Shown: piece by piece, positions 1-45,999 of the stretch
Layout of the letters: each line of letters opens with the position of its first letter
Position numbering within the stretch: position 1 is the stretch's first letter
Source of the DNA: Albula goreensis
Lineage: Eukaryota > Chordata > Actinopteri > Albuliformes > Albulidae
Length of the DNA stretch: 64,000 nucleotides
Assembly: GCA_022829145.1 (NCBI GenBank)
Contig: CM040744.1
Coordinates: 1,934,001 to 1,998,000 of the forward strand
Direction: 5' to 3'
Program-made: the position numbers and the translations under genes
The notes under the pieces: generated by a model
What the model was told of the DNA's origin: nothing
Database searches by the model: none
Seen by the model: the letters and a program-made list of their open reading frames with translations, nothing else

Positions 1-328
1 CTTTACCCCTTTGGAACTTGTATAAACTTTGTCAGAGTTAAATGGTTTTACTGTGTGTGTCTTGCTAAAGTGTCCATGACAACTGCTATCAACATGCACA
101 TAAAAGCTAGCACTCTTAGGCATTAATGTGCTAAAGATTTCTTAAAAGAATTTGTACAAGCAAACCACTATCAAGGAGTGAAATCCCAGAACTCTGTGAT
201 TCATGAAACAACAAAGTCTGTTTTGTGAAGATGCCTATTGAAAAAAGTCATCTAAATGTGTAGGTAGATTAAAAAAAAATTCCATACCTTGCTTTGTTTT
301 TTTTTTTTTTTCCTTTTTCTCTCCTCAG
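1..328 (+). other. intron of zng1 (3' part)
   Basis: No coding signal is seen. The segment ends in a long T-rich polypyrimidine tract (about 295-322) and CTCCTCAG, the acceptor of the first visible zng1 exon. Confidence 0.7.
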
Positions 329-1600
329 AGCATTCTAACCGTAACATTTGAAGTCCCGGGGACTGTTGCAGAAGATGTCTTAAATATATACATTCAGGTA
401 GTTGTACGTTTAAATTAAGCTAAAATTAATGGTTACCACCAAACTGTATGCTTGTTTTTAATATTTATTTCATTTATGTATTTTTAGAACCTTTTATGGG
501 AGAGGACCTTTAAAAACAAAGCTGGACTGGCCATGCAGGTTATTCGACTAAAGGTATGATATTTCTGAAACTTTCCTTTTACTATACCTTCCTAGTAATA
601 ATACTCGGGGTGTTCCAGGGGATCGTGTCACTGTAGTAATGATACTCTGTGTGTTCCAGGGGATCGTGTCACAGTAGTAACGATACTCTGTGTGTTCCAG
701 AGGATCGTGTCACTGTAGTAATGATACTCTGTGTGTTCCAGGGGATCGTGTCACTGTAGTAATGATACTCTGTGTGTTCCAGGGGATTGTGTCGCTGTAG
801 TAATGATACTCTGTGTGTTCCAGGGGATCGTGTCACTGTGGGACAAGCCCCAGCAGGTGATGCTGCAGGGGGTGCAGGAGCTGTACGAGCTGGAGGAGAC
901 ACCTCAGGTCTGGGGCGAAGGGGAGCCCAGGGTCAACCGCCTCGTCTTCATAGGTCAGATAACACGTACCTCTGTAAACTCACACTCTCTCTCTCACACA
1001 CACACACAAACACATATACACACTCTCACACACATCCCCAACCAACTAACCGACCAACTTAATTTACAGAGCACCTTTCATTCACAAAATGCAGCCAAAA
1101 GTGCTTCACAAGAAAAGAATACGTAGAGTATAAAAAGGAGACATGGTTAAATATTAAGACATAAGAGCTCTCTTAACACTATAAAGCATCCACAAACATA
1201 AACACAGACATGTAGAAACAAACAGTACAAACATTAAATACTTTATTGAAGTTGTAACTGTAATAGTTTGACCTGGTACTTGTCCTGCCTCATAACTCTC
1301 ACACGCATAGGGAATAGCTGTCACTTTTCAGACACATGTCAGCCTCGTGCCACATGGGTTAAATTACACACAGACGCTGGACTTGCACATGAAACGAAGA
1401 TTCATCCTCTGATCCTGTCAGATTTGGCTCTTTCCGTCTAAAAAAATCTGTTGCTAATAATCTGTCTGTCCTCCTTTCTTCTCCTCTTTATTCTATCTCC
1501 TCCCTCTCCCTCTTTCTCTGTAGGGAGGAACCTGGACCAGGAGGTGCTGCAGGAGCAGTTTATTTCCCAGGTTGTCAATGAAGGGGCCAGGCAGCCGTAG
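329..1600 (+). CDS. zng1: zng1 (cbwd), zinc-regulated GTPase metalloprotein activator: last four coding exons, 5' part off the window
   Basis: Four exons join in frame: 329-397 (phase 0), 488-553 (phase 0), 824-953 (ends after one base of a Gly codon) and 1524-1600 (ends in TAG). Each is bounded by AG and GT except the last. Together they encode about 93 residues of the CobW C-terminal domain. Recognisable pieces are TVTFEVPG, ERTFKNKAGLAMQVIRLK, VMLQGVQELYELEETP, NRLVFIGRNLD and a short tail ending GARQP. This matches my memory of human CBWD/ZNG1, which has a similar ELYDLEETP...NRLVLIGRNLD end. ZNG1 is a P-loop GTPase that hands zinc to methionine aminopeptidase; the GTPase domain is outside this window. 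A tandem repeat in the preceding intron has copied the acceptor of the 824-953 exon. The identity is firm; which of the CBWD paralogues it is cannot be said. Confidence 0.93.
610..839 (+). repeat. 41-bp tandem repeat that multiplies a zng1 splice acceptor
   Basis: GTGTTCCAG begins at 610, 651, 692, 733, 774 and 815, a strict 41-bp spacing. Each unit holds the end of the intron (TAGTAATGATACTCTGTGTG then TTCCAG) plus the first 15 or so bases of the exon (GGGATCGTGTCACTG). Only the sixth copy continues into coding sequence, so the true exon starts at 824. From any of the upstream acceptors the reading gives Gly-Ile-Val-Ser-Leu then TAG (Gly-Ile-Val-Ser-Gln or similar in variant copies). The array arose by tandem duplication across the intron-exon border. 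Confidence 0.92.
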
Positions 1601-3394
1601 GGAGGTGTCTCCTCCCTGTCGCCGTCATGGTAACCAGCATAGCAACGCCACACGCCACAGAGACTGACTCCACCTCACATTTTGCACGGAGACCGGAACA
1701 CAGCACAGACTCACACGATGCAACCATTTCCAGTTGTTGAATCAGGATTTATGGGTAATGTAGTCTCCACCCTTGATGCTCAATATCTGATAAAGCATCT
1801 AAATGGTGTTTTATAGTTTTCTGCCCTAGACTTCCTGCAATTTGATTGGTCCCAACACATTTCTGAGGCTAGATTTGGTGGGGGCTGGGACGGTCTGTCA
1901 TTTCATCCACCCACCTAGCCACTACTTAGACATGTCATTCGTCACAGCTAACAACTGACCGTTGGTTTATTACCAAACCATGTTCCCACAAGCAAGTTTT
2001 ACCACATCAAAGTGAAATAAATAGTCAGGCGCATAGTTATGATGTCATATTTAAGAGCCTGACAAGTGAGAGAGGCAATTACCTGAGAGATTTAAATCAC
2101 TTGATATACAGACATCCTCTGGGCTGAATTGGGAGAGACTGGATCAGTAATTTACTGCATTAAACAGACATTAAACAGGTTTTACCCGGAGAAAAACACT
2201 CCCAACGGACACATATGCACAAAACCAACAAACTGGTATGCTCAAAAATAAGGTTTTAAATAACACTGAAAAGAATACCAAACAATTTGCTAATAGTTCT
2301 GTGTAATACCAGAAAAGTTATTCTGACTATGAGCAAAGAACCTTGTTAGATATGTGTTTGATGTAGTTTAACTCTCTAGATACAAGATGCTGTTGTAGAA
2401 TTCCTTGAGAACTTCCAAATAAACCTGTTGCTAAGCTAATTGTATAATCATGTGAACTTGTAGCTAGCCTACCTACATAGCTGAGCAAGTAGAGGTAGAA
2501 TCATGGGTGGGTCAGATTATTTTGAAGGTTTTTTCCAGTCAATCTTCCAGTCAAGAATTTCATTACTTTCTCACCTTGGCTGAGAGGCAACAGTTGTATG
2601 AAAGCCACTGCAAATTCAACTTAGGTGTAAAATATAAATGGTCGTATTTATTTATTTATCTCTGCCATGACTTAAAGCCAGATTTCACGAACTAATAACG
2701 CAACATAATTTGGAAAACTGCCTCAACATCTATGGCATGTTAGTTCATTGATGTCACTCAAAAATTATCCAAAATGTTTATAAAATATTCCATTTGTGTG
2801 CTTTTGCAAATTTGCCATCTGTCACTAAAATTTTTGCGTTTTTGTTTTGTCAACTTTAACTTGAAAATCACTGTTCAAATTGATCAAATAAGATAGATGT
2901 TTTAATTCTGGCATTCACAATTAGCTGGGAATTTTTTAAAACTTTTGAACCAGAATAGTTCCTTTCAAACAAACTTATTGTCAAACCCACAAAACCCCTT
3001 TGACAAATGAACTGCGTTGTTGTCCGTTTGTTTTTGCATAAATTAATATTTTAATTATCATAAGTAACGTGTGTGCCGCATTTTGTAGTGGAATTAGAGC
3101 GGTTTCTTAGGAGTGGTGTAGCATTTCATTGACGTGTGTGAACTTTCATTGGCGTGTGTAACATCTTTAACTGCTGCTTTTTGTGAAAGCAATGACAATT
3201 TACCCATTGTTTTCGTTCTAGTTTATATGTTCAAATCTATTTTTGTACTTTTGTTTTCATGTGAAACTAAAAATGACAGTTGTTTTTGATATGCATTTTG
3301 TTGAGTTTAGGTTTTGATTTTAAAATATAGTTTTGTTTTTTTTTGGTTTTTGTTTTTTTTGGTTGAATGTGTTGGAAATACCTGAAATAATAAA
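1601..3394 (+). other. zng1 3' UTR and downstream; candidate poly(A) signals
   Basis: No coding potential is seen after the zng1 stop. AATAAA hexamers occur at 2016-2021, 2418-2423 and 3389-3394. The first is the nearest candidate for zng1 poly(A) addition, and the last lies in a T-rich stretch followed by TTGTATG. Which one is used cannot be told from sequence. Confidence 0.45.
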
Positions 3395-4359
3395 GATACG
3401 TTGTATGAAAACTCTGTTCGGTTTTTACTTATTATTCAGTCCAGAGTGGTGACGATTTGTCCACATTAAACCCATATCTCTAATCATATCATGTATACTT
3501 GATTTCTAATCAGTCTAATTTCCCGGGCTGTTGAAATTTAAGCCTGTTAATTGTGTCTTGCCCTCTTCGGTTAGGCTAACATGTCAAGTCCAGAGCCAGG
3601 TTCTTCTGTAAACACAGTTAATCGCCGCTGAACTCAGAGCCACAAACGCTGCATTTCAACACCCGTGTTTTGTTTTGTGTTTTTTTTCTCTCCTTTTTGA
3701 TTGCCGCGAGGTGAGATCCTTCATTCACATTCAAAACTTTCAGGAAGTTTACACGTGAGAACCGGGGGGTGTTGATGGGCAATTTAACAGGGATATTGCT
3801 GTTATTTTTATTATTATTATTACTGTACGTTAGACATCCTGCTGTGTTTTCAGGAATAACTGTTATTTTTAACTCTTATGCTACGCGCTTATAATGTGTG
3901 AATGTTACTTGGTAGAGTAGTATGTATGATTAGCCTAGTTTATAATTATACAGTTTATCTCCAAGAATTTTTATTATGAGTGGGGTATCTTACCAGCAAT
4001 TGAGAAAAGTAATGTCACGTTCAGACACCGAGCATAAGAAACAAAATAATTATAATAATACAGGCATTTTCAAAAACGAGCAGGAGTACAGTGGCATCTC
4101 ATTGTGTTTATCAAATACTTTTGGTATGTTCTAAAATTTCACTCAAATGTTTAATGGCCAATGTTTGGCAGGTTTAGTTAGGGTAACCTAATATATGACC
4201 TGAAACTGTTAAAATGTAAAGTAATTTCATGTTAGTTTATCGATGGTTGTAATTAAAAAATGTCGTTTGATTTGTTGTTGGTTTCATCTCACTTAAATGT
4301 AACATTGTCATGTACACAATTGTGTAATTAGATGACACTTATTCTTTATCGTTTTATTT
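3395..4359. other. intergenic, AT-rich, nothing recognised
   Basis: AT-rich spacer between zng1 and the CpG-richer block upstream of the forkhead gene. No ORF of note, no RNA gene and no clear repeat were seen. Confidence 0.5.
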
Positions 4360-4970
4360 GGCTATTGGAATCTCATCAGCCAGTGCCAAAAGCGCGAACG
4401 AACTCTTAAAATCTCCCCCGCTTCCCGTTCTTGGATAACTAGCAAAGGTGAGGAAGTAGGTAGGGCTTTTCTCCAGCCGTCATTTGCAATTGAGATCAAC
4501 ATTAACGGTCTTAAAACACACATCCGAGCTCCAGAGGTTTGCTTTGAGGATCTTGTGCGTCCATTCATTGATAACCCCCCCTCCTCTCCTCTCTCTCAGT
4601 ATAAAACTCTTTCCCATTCTGCGCTGCCCGAGCTCGCGTTCGCAGCTGCGTCGTTTCCTATTCCGATTTGGATGCTGATGGCCTCGTTTACGCGCCTCTA
4701 TGGCACCTATTCTCCTGTGCCGACGGGGCGCCGTGCCACGGCCATTTTCATGGTCACGCCACCCGTGGTTGTCCTGAGGTGGGAAACTAAACTGAAGCCC
4801 CAGGGGTGGGGGGGTTTCCTTGCAGAGTTTTTTAATCCACGGATAAGGCGTGGTGTGCGAAAAGTCGAACAGCAAGCCTCGTATATCACCTCCCACAGTG
4901 CTACCGTGGGTATATGGGCCCTGGATTTGCTACGTGCTTGCAACGGTGGTCTAAGTGATTTGTAATTGAA
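4360..4970. promoter_or_regulatory. CpG-richer block with TATA motif upstream of foxd5, function unknown
   Basis: This 600-bp block stands out from AT-rich flanks by its GC and CpG content (for example around 4620-4745). It holds a consensus TATA element, TATAAAAC at 4600-4607, behind a CT-rich run. Overlapping open frames of about 136 codons on both strands (4555-4965 + and 4480-4896 -) match no family I know and lack repeats or domains. They may be by-products of the base composition. The block could be a distal promoter, a non-coding RNA start or an enhancer for the forkhead gene 1.1 kb downstream. Confidence 0.35.
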
Positions 4971-5840
4971 CAGCTGTGAGGTGACTTGTGAAAAGAAAAC
5001 TCAAACACAAATTTGCTTTTTCCTCTCCTTGTCCTATAATCCGATTTAGTGCACATCTCACAGATCTCTAGAGATCAGTTTTCGAACTGTTGCAATAACC
5101 TTAAACGAGATTTTTCATTGGCTTCACTCACTCTCAAAAACTAATTTAAATAAGTAAATAGCTGCGTGATACCTATAGTTGTGCCGACGCCCCATCCTTA
5201 TCTCAGAGGATAGTTAAAACAGTACACATGGTTAAATACACCACGCCCACCTGATATATTTCAAAACATTCAAGTAGAACAAAAATTGTCATTATATTAG
5301 TTGATATAATGTATGTTTTGTATTATTTTTAAAAATACAAATATTAATAGGTGTAATGTTTAAAAAATGAATATTGGCATATAGCTACATTCTTGACCTA
5401 GCATCAGTTGACTTATTGATTCTTTAATTCTTTAATCCATTTATACTTTTTCAGGGGAAAAAGTATTCGGTAATTGTATTAAAATGAACAATACAAACTT
5501 AAAATCGTACCAATTAAAACACCACTAACTGGCCTATACATTAGCCTATATGGAATATGTATAAATGTTTCTTCTAAATCTTTCGAATTAACTGTGTCCA
5601 AATGCCCACGGAGCAAAAGCAGTAACATCGGATATGAACACAAGCATTTTGCATAAGTAGCCTAGATCAATTAGCATTTTAGCATTTAAGAAACCCTTTT
5701 CTCTCCCCTTTTTTTTTTACATTAGGGTTGTAGCTACATTGTCTTTTCCGACACCTGCGCAATTGTCCACTCCGATTCCCTGTGGTGACCTGCCATTCTA
5801 ATGGGTTTGTCCGTCACTGGGGTAGGGGTTGGGTGTAACG
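4971..5840. other. intergenic spacer upstream of foxd5
   Basis: AT-rich sequence with no coding signal. CACCTG (E-box type) occurs near 5753, but a single short motif carries little weight. Confidence 0.4.
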
Positions 5841-5870
5841 ACCCACCCTCATAAAAACCCCAATCTCCTC
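5841..5870 (+). promoter_or_regulatory. putative core promoter of foxd5
   Basis: CATAAAAA at 5850-5857 is a TATA-like element about 190 bp upstream of the forkhead start codon. It is preceded by GT/CACC-box sequence (GGGGTTGGGTG and CCCACCC, 5824-5849). Position and sequence fit a TATA-driven core promoter; the start site is not proven. Confidence 0.5.
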
Positions 5871-6041
5871 CAGTCATGGCAAACTGTCGGCCACATTTGG
5901 GAAGGACAGCTGGAGTAAAGAGGGGACATTTTTTGGCTTAAAACATACTTTTGGGTTTTGTTTTCTTGGTCTTACTTGTTTTCCAGTTTGTCACCCTGGT
6001 CAGTAGTTCACGTTTCATAGCAGAGGCCCGAGGTTTCAGCC

Positions 6042-7127
6042 ATGACTCTTTCCACGGGTTACGAGGCGACCCAGCACCAAGCTGTACCTCCTCCGGAGGA
6101 GGACGAGATAGACATTGTCGGGGAGGATGACTCGCATGTCCGTCACCTTTCTGCTGCTTTTTTGCCTTGTCGGAGCGAGGGGTCGGACGGGACTGCATCA
6201 GCCGTGTCTGCCGAACACGTGGCAGAGCTCGACTCCTCCGAGGTCGACTCGTCTGGGGAGAGCGAGAACAGCTTCTGCGCGGAAGCCGGATCCTCCGGAA
6301 GAGCGCAGAGCAGCGCGGTCAAACCCCCTTACTCCTACATCGCCCTCATCACCATGGCAATCCTGCAGAGCCCACAGAAGAAGCTCACGCTGAGCGGAAT
6401 CTGCGATTTCATCAGCAACAAATTTCCTTACTACAGGGAGAAGTTTCCCGCCTGGCAAAACTCCATCAGACACAACCTGTCCCTTAACGACTGCTTCATC
6501 AAGATCCCCCGGGAGCCAGGAAACCCGGGTAAGGGCAACTACTGGTCCCTGGACCCTGCCTCCGAGGACATGTTTGACAACGGCAGCTTCCTCCGTCGCA
6601 GAAAAAGGTTTAAAAGAAATCAGCCGGAGTACTTGAAAGATGGCGTTATGTTTTACCCAAACTTCAGCTGCTACCGCCCTTACGCACGGCCTTATAGTGT
6701 TCAGGGTCAAGGGAGCGCACAGGCGACGTCGTTCAGGTATATGCCTCTACAGGACGGGGTCGTCTTGCCGCCCTCGCCTTACTTCAACTACCAGGGCATT
6801 GGCGCCGGCAAGGTGGCCGAACCCAAGGGCTTCCAGGTGCAGCTCTGCACTAGCGGCCCGGAGCAACAGAAGCCCACGCATACGACGCAGAACAAGTGTT
6901 CTTTCAGTATTGAGAGTATCATGGGGAAGACCAATTCGTCCCCCTGTCTGCCCATTCCGACTGGCCCCGAATCCCCACCGATTGACTATTCGCATCTCTT
7001 CGCCAGGTCGGCGACTTTGGTTCCAGGGATTCTTTCTGCGCCAAGAACTTCATTTTGTCCAGCTCCTATATTGAACACTGTACCATCCGAAACCGTGATA
7101 TCACAGTTACCATATCATCACTGTTGA
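6042..7127 (+). CDS. foxd5: forkhead box D transcription factor, foxd5 / foxd4-like, single exon
   Basis: Intronless 361-residue DNA-binding transcription factor expected in the nucleus. Residues 19-30 form an acidic patch ([12 protein letters not shown]). The forkhead domain spans about 94-192, from [14 protein letters not shown] to a basic end RRKRFKR, with recognition helix [13 protein letters not shown] at 138-150. Residues 288-295 read FSIESIMG, an engrailed-homology-1 type motif that recruits Groucho/TLE corepressors. FoxD4/5 proteins act in early neural ectoderm and carry both an acidic N-terminus and such a C-terminal repression motif. The position between zng1 and pgm5 supports foxd4/foxd5 over foxd1-3. 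The ATG follows GCC and starts MTLST, a typical FoxD4/5 opening. No breaks are seen. Confidence 0.93.
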   Translation: MTLSTGYEATQHQAVPPPEEDEIDIVGEDDSHVRHLSAAFLPCRSEGSDGTASAVSAEHVAELDSSEVDSSGESENSFCAEAGSSGRAQSSAVKPPYSYIALITMAILQSPQKKLTLSGICDFISNKFPYYREKFPAWQNSIRHNLSLNDCFIKIPREPGNPGKGNYWSLDPASEDMFDNGSFLRRRKRFKRNQPEYLKDGVMFYPNFSCYRPYARPYSVQGQGSAQATSFRYMPLQDGVVLPPSPYFNYQGIGAGKVAEPKGFQVQLCTSGPEQQKPTHTTQNKCSFSIESIMGKTNSSPCLPIPTGPESPPIDYSHLFARSATLVPGILSAPRTSFCPAPILNTVPSETVISQLPYHHC

Positions 7128-7283
7128 ACTTTGGGTTGGGGGGCGAAGATTAGGACCTCGCAGAAATCTTCAGTGCTCATTTCAAATTCAGTCTATCAGT
7201 TTCACATTTTGCGTAAATATGTTCCATTTGCGCAGGACTCATTGAAAATTAAAATGCGAGATGCACGTTATTTATTAAATCCA

Positions 7284-7474
7284 AATAAATATTTCTATAT
7301 GTGTTCGTATCCCAATGCTGTGTAATGATAACTTTAATGTAAATAAATAGAGATTAATATATTTCTTAAAGAATGTGTGTTGTCCTAACTAGGCTACAAA
7401 AAGAATTGACTTTAATGTACATTGTGTTTCAGATATTTCTTCGGTGGTGTATGGTTTGACCAGTTGACAATAAA
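7284..7474 (+). promoter_or_regulatory. foxd5 3' UTR poly(A) signal candidates
   Basis: AATAAA occurs at 7284-7289, 7342-7347 and 7469-7474, within 350 bp after the foxd5 stop. The last is followed by a TGTG/T-rich stretch (TGTGTGACG...TTTTTCGTG), which suits a cleavage site. Confidence 0.55.
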
Positions 7475-9420
7475 TGTGTGACGTAAAATGCTTTTTCGTG
7501 TTTGCCAGTGCTTACTTTTCTTCATACTTAACTTTTCTTCATACGTTAATCACGGAAGAAATATTCCACTGCTTGTATGTAACTCACTGTAAGGAAAACA
7601 AACAGTTTAAACTGGAAACAGTTGTAATTCTTCATACTACATCAGCAGCTATAATGCAAATGTATTAATAATTATTAGCCGTATTGTTTATTTTCGATTC
7701 AGTTAACTTTGCTTATAAATGTACACATTGGTACAAACGGTCATGATAACTAGGTAGGGCTGAAGCTGCATGTACAATGCTATGAATTAACTATTTACAT
7801 GGTAGACTACCTCATCTGAACCAAAACATATCTTTGATCAAGTTATTACTTTTGCTGTCTGTTTTACATAAGTGCTTTTTGCCTTCTTATCACGTGGGAA
7901 AACTTAATTCAGAAGCCTACCATGAAAAGCCTCCCTCCTCTTCCATTTAAAACGAATACCAAACTAAAACAGTGAAGGTTCGGTACATTTAATTAAAGTG
8001 TACTATTTGATTCGGTCGTGTTGATAATAAGAATTAACCAACCTTTACTGAAATATGAATAGTAAGTAAAATAATAAGTTTGTGAAGCTGGGCTGTAACA
8101 GAGTCGTAAACGTATTGCAATATTAACAGTAGGCTTGAATAATTCTGCCATCGTGTGGTCAATTGTGAGCACAAAAACTAAATAAATAAGTTCCAAAAAA
8201 TATTAAAACGGGATATTACTGGATGCTAATTGCTTTGAGATTGCTCTAATTGAATTAATAATTGATATTTGATTCCTTATTTCGATTTCTTGGTTAATTT
8301 AATTTGTGCCTCATTGACTTTATCATTACGACATATTATTTTGTCTCAGTACATGCGCTCACTGTTTCATTTCTTTTTGTGTTGTATCTTAATTTGCTCA
8401 CTGTAATTGTTATTATATAATCAAAGAAGCGCGTTGGGCTGCAGTCCTTTGGATAAACCCAGCTGTAAAATAAATCAAGTTAATTTGTGCAATAATTATC
8501 AAGGGGATACATTTATCAAATCCATGACCCCATTTTACATTTTTGCACATGCAATTTCTGTGACATGATTTGTATTTGGAGCAAACAGACTATACTAATA
8601 ATCACATATTCTTTTAATCTTTTCTTGCGCAAGCAAAACAGTTTTTGCATGTACTAAATGCTTTAGAAAACGAGCCTTACGATCCGCAACATGAAATCGG
8701 GAAGTATTATTGTGCAATAATAGTACAATAATTGGAGTACGGTACCCAGTCATTGGAACTCTCAGTGTGTTCAAGTCCAGGGTTACTGCAGTCATGAATA
8801 CTCTATATAACTGTAGGTGAGTGGCGAGCCTGATTGGGTTGAATGTTTATCATATTGTATTACATTACAGGTATTTAGCAGCTTCTCTTCTCCAGCGCAA
8901 AGTGCACAAGTCACGGACAATATTGTAAGATAAGATAAGACTACAAGATAACAATAGGTAAGACTCGGACCTGTGGAGTAACCTGGTGAGGAAGTAAAGA
9001 AACAACTGCAATCAGAACACAATAAGACAATCAAACTAAACAGTAATAGCTTAAGTGTGGCTCGGTGTGTTATTGGTTTCTTTACATGGCATTCGTTCAC
9101 TTTGCCGCATCTTGTGACATCTTGGGAACAAATACCAGCGTACGTATACACGGAGTGTATGAGAGAGAAATGATGAGGATGGAGCGATAGACGGGCAGGC
9201 GTAGTATCTGTACAGTTATTTGGGTTGAGATGGTTTTAATTTATTTCCAAGGGAGATTTCCACAGAAAAGCTGAAAGAAGAAATTAAGCACGTGCATATT
9301 TTCTATTGTTGAAAACATGCACTTAATAACACTTGATTCTCAGTACTTTCGGTACCTTTACATCACAAATTGTCTGTCCTGTGTCATTTATTTCTGAAAT
9401 TTTGTTTTAGGTTGTACAGA
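7475..9420. other. intergenic spacer between foxd5 and pgm5
   Basis: AT-rich, with short chance ORFs only. Apart from the SINE-tail fragment near 8860, no gene, RNA or repeat was recognised. Confidence 0.45.
8859..8910 (-). mobile_element. SINE tail fragment, reverse orientation
   Basis: TTACATTACAGGTATTTAGCAGCTTCTCTTCTCCAGCGC resembles the reverse complement of the conserved 3' tail of many fish SINEs and LINEs, which reads GGATAAGAGCGTCTGCTAAATG. Only the tail is clear. Confidence 0.55.
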
Positions 9421-10215
9421 GGGCTGGCTGCTCGCAGACTGATAGTTAGCAGTGGCCGCACGTTGACGAGTTTGACTCTGTTGGACAAGTGTCGGTGAAC
9501 AGAGAGAGCGTCCAGTTACACAGCGCCCGAGCTGCACCATTCTCCTTTGCACTCAGTGGGCTATTTTTGGCGTGAGTCGCAGCTGATTGCAAACGTTTTC
9601 GGCCCTCCCAGAAATTTTCTGGCAGGCTGTTGTCCTTGATGAAAGGCTTATATGAAACAGGGGGTGTTGACAAACGGAAGACTCGCTCTCGGTTAGCCTC
9701 TCTCCCGTCCTATACCTTGCACTTATGATTTTCTGTGCGGCGAGGCAGCAGCATCAAAGCGCTCACTTGTTGCCAGAGAGCAGGCTTACAAGGCAAGGAT
9801 ACGTTACAGCAGCTTCTCTCGCCTTCCCCGCCCTCTAGAACCAGCGACAGTGCCCGCAGATTCATCCTGTTTCCCCCATTCTGACTCAGATTTTGTTTAA
9901 GGATTCTCCTCTGTTCTGTCTATCGGATCCACTGCGAGCTAATGTGAGGCTTGATGAAGAGAAGAGGACGAGGTGGCGGAATTCACACGTTTCCACAACA
10001 GTACCTGATAGTTAGGGGGGCTTAAAACACTTTTTAAAATTATTATATTTTAATATCCTGACTCACAGAGAGACTACACAGCTGAGGCGTGCGCACAAGC
10101 GACAGCACAAACAGGGAAGCAAGCTGCGAAAGTGAGGGACGGGACAGGACGGTTCGTGTGGCTCGCGTGTTCTCGGCTGGGGTTCTGAACCCTAAGAGCA
10201 AAAATTACATAAACA
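9421..10215 (+). promoter_or_regulatory. pgm5 promoter and 5' UTR region
   Basis: GC content rises through 9430-10215, directly upstream of the pgm5 start codon. No good TATA box is seen close to the gene, so the start site is likely dispersed. The ATG at 10216 is in strong context (ACA before, G after). Exact start and UTR limits are not visible. Confidence 0.4.
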
Positions 10216-45129
<34,914 letters not shown>

Positions 45130-45999
45130 GCAGGGCCTGCGCGTCGCTTCGCACCCGGGGCCAAAAACAGACACTTTTCCATGAGAACCCAGCCTCCACC
45201 TTTCTGTCTACATGCATTCTTCACCTGTGTGTTTGCCTGCAGTCTCCACCTTCCTCTGCACCTTTACCTTCACCTCTCTCTCCACCTGCTTCTCCAACTG
45301 CCTCTACTCTGGTGTCCAAACTCCCTGTCAAACCTGCTTCCACTCGTATTCTCCACCTGTGTTCTCACAAAGGCATCTAAAACTTTCTCCTCCTTTCACA
45401 TTACTACCACACCACTCTTGGTTAATGCATAACGTCCATCTACCTTCCTGTGACATCATTGCAACACTGTAGCTTCATGACAGAGCTGTAGAATGTTATG
45501 CGATAGCACGTTAGCCTCTCTGTGTGCCCTTTCCTCCCCCTGTTCCCACACTGCCCCCTACTGGTCACTTTACTCTGTCACTTAAAAAAATGAAGTGACA
45601 AGTGCTAATGTATCCTCTGAAATGTAGGCAATGCAATAACTGGTTTTGTTTTGAAAGATGTTTACGTGCGTGTAACAATGAACTTTGTTTTGTGTGATAG
45701 TATATTTTTCCAGCATATTCATGGCCGGGAGATGTGTTTTGAAATATAGTGAAATACACAGATTTCTTCCTGTTTTGCTGCTTCCCCTGTTCATGGTTCT
45801 TGCTTAAATCTAGCATACGGCAGTAAAGTTAGGGTATAAAGGGAGCTGTTTATACATTTTAGGTTTGAGTTTTGACTTTAGACTGTGACTAAACTCGGAG
45901 CTTGGAGTATTCTCTCAGCTGTGTGAAGTTACTGAAACACTACGCAAACAGGAGACCACGTTACATGTTCATTTTAATGTTCAAAACATTTCAAATAAA
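45130..45999 (+). other. pgm5 3' UTR with poly(A) signal
   Basis: After TGA at 45127-45129 comes about 870 bp without coding signal, ending in AATAAA at 45994-45999. This is the best poly(A) signal near the gene. Confidence 0.6.

Noticed and set aside
4740-4820. Possible U1 snRNA-like similarity (CATGGTCACG... and GTGGGAAACT.AACTG)
   Set aside because: Only short pieces match my memory of U1, the middle of the RNA is missing and no U1 promoter elements were seen.
6198-6710. 170-codon minus frame over the forkhead gene
   Set aside because: Shadow of the foxd5 reading frame in GC-rich coding sequence.
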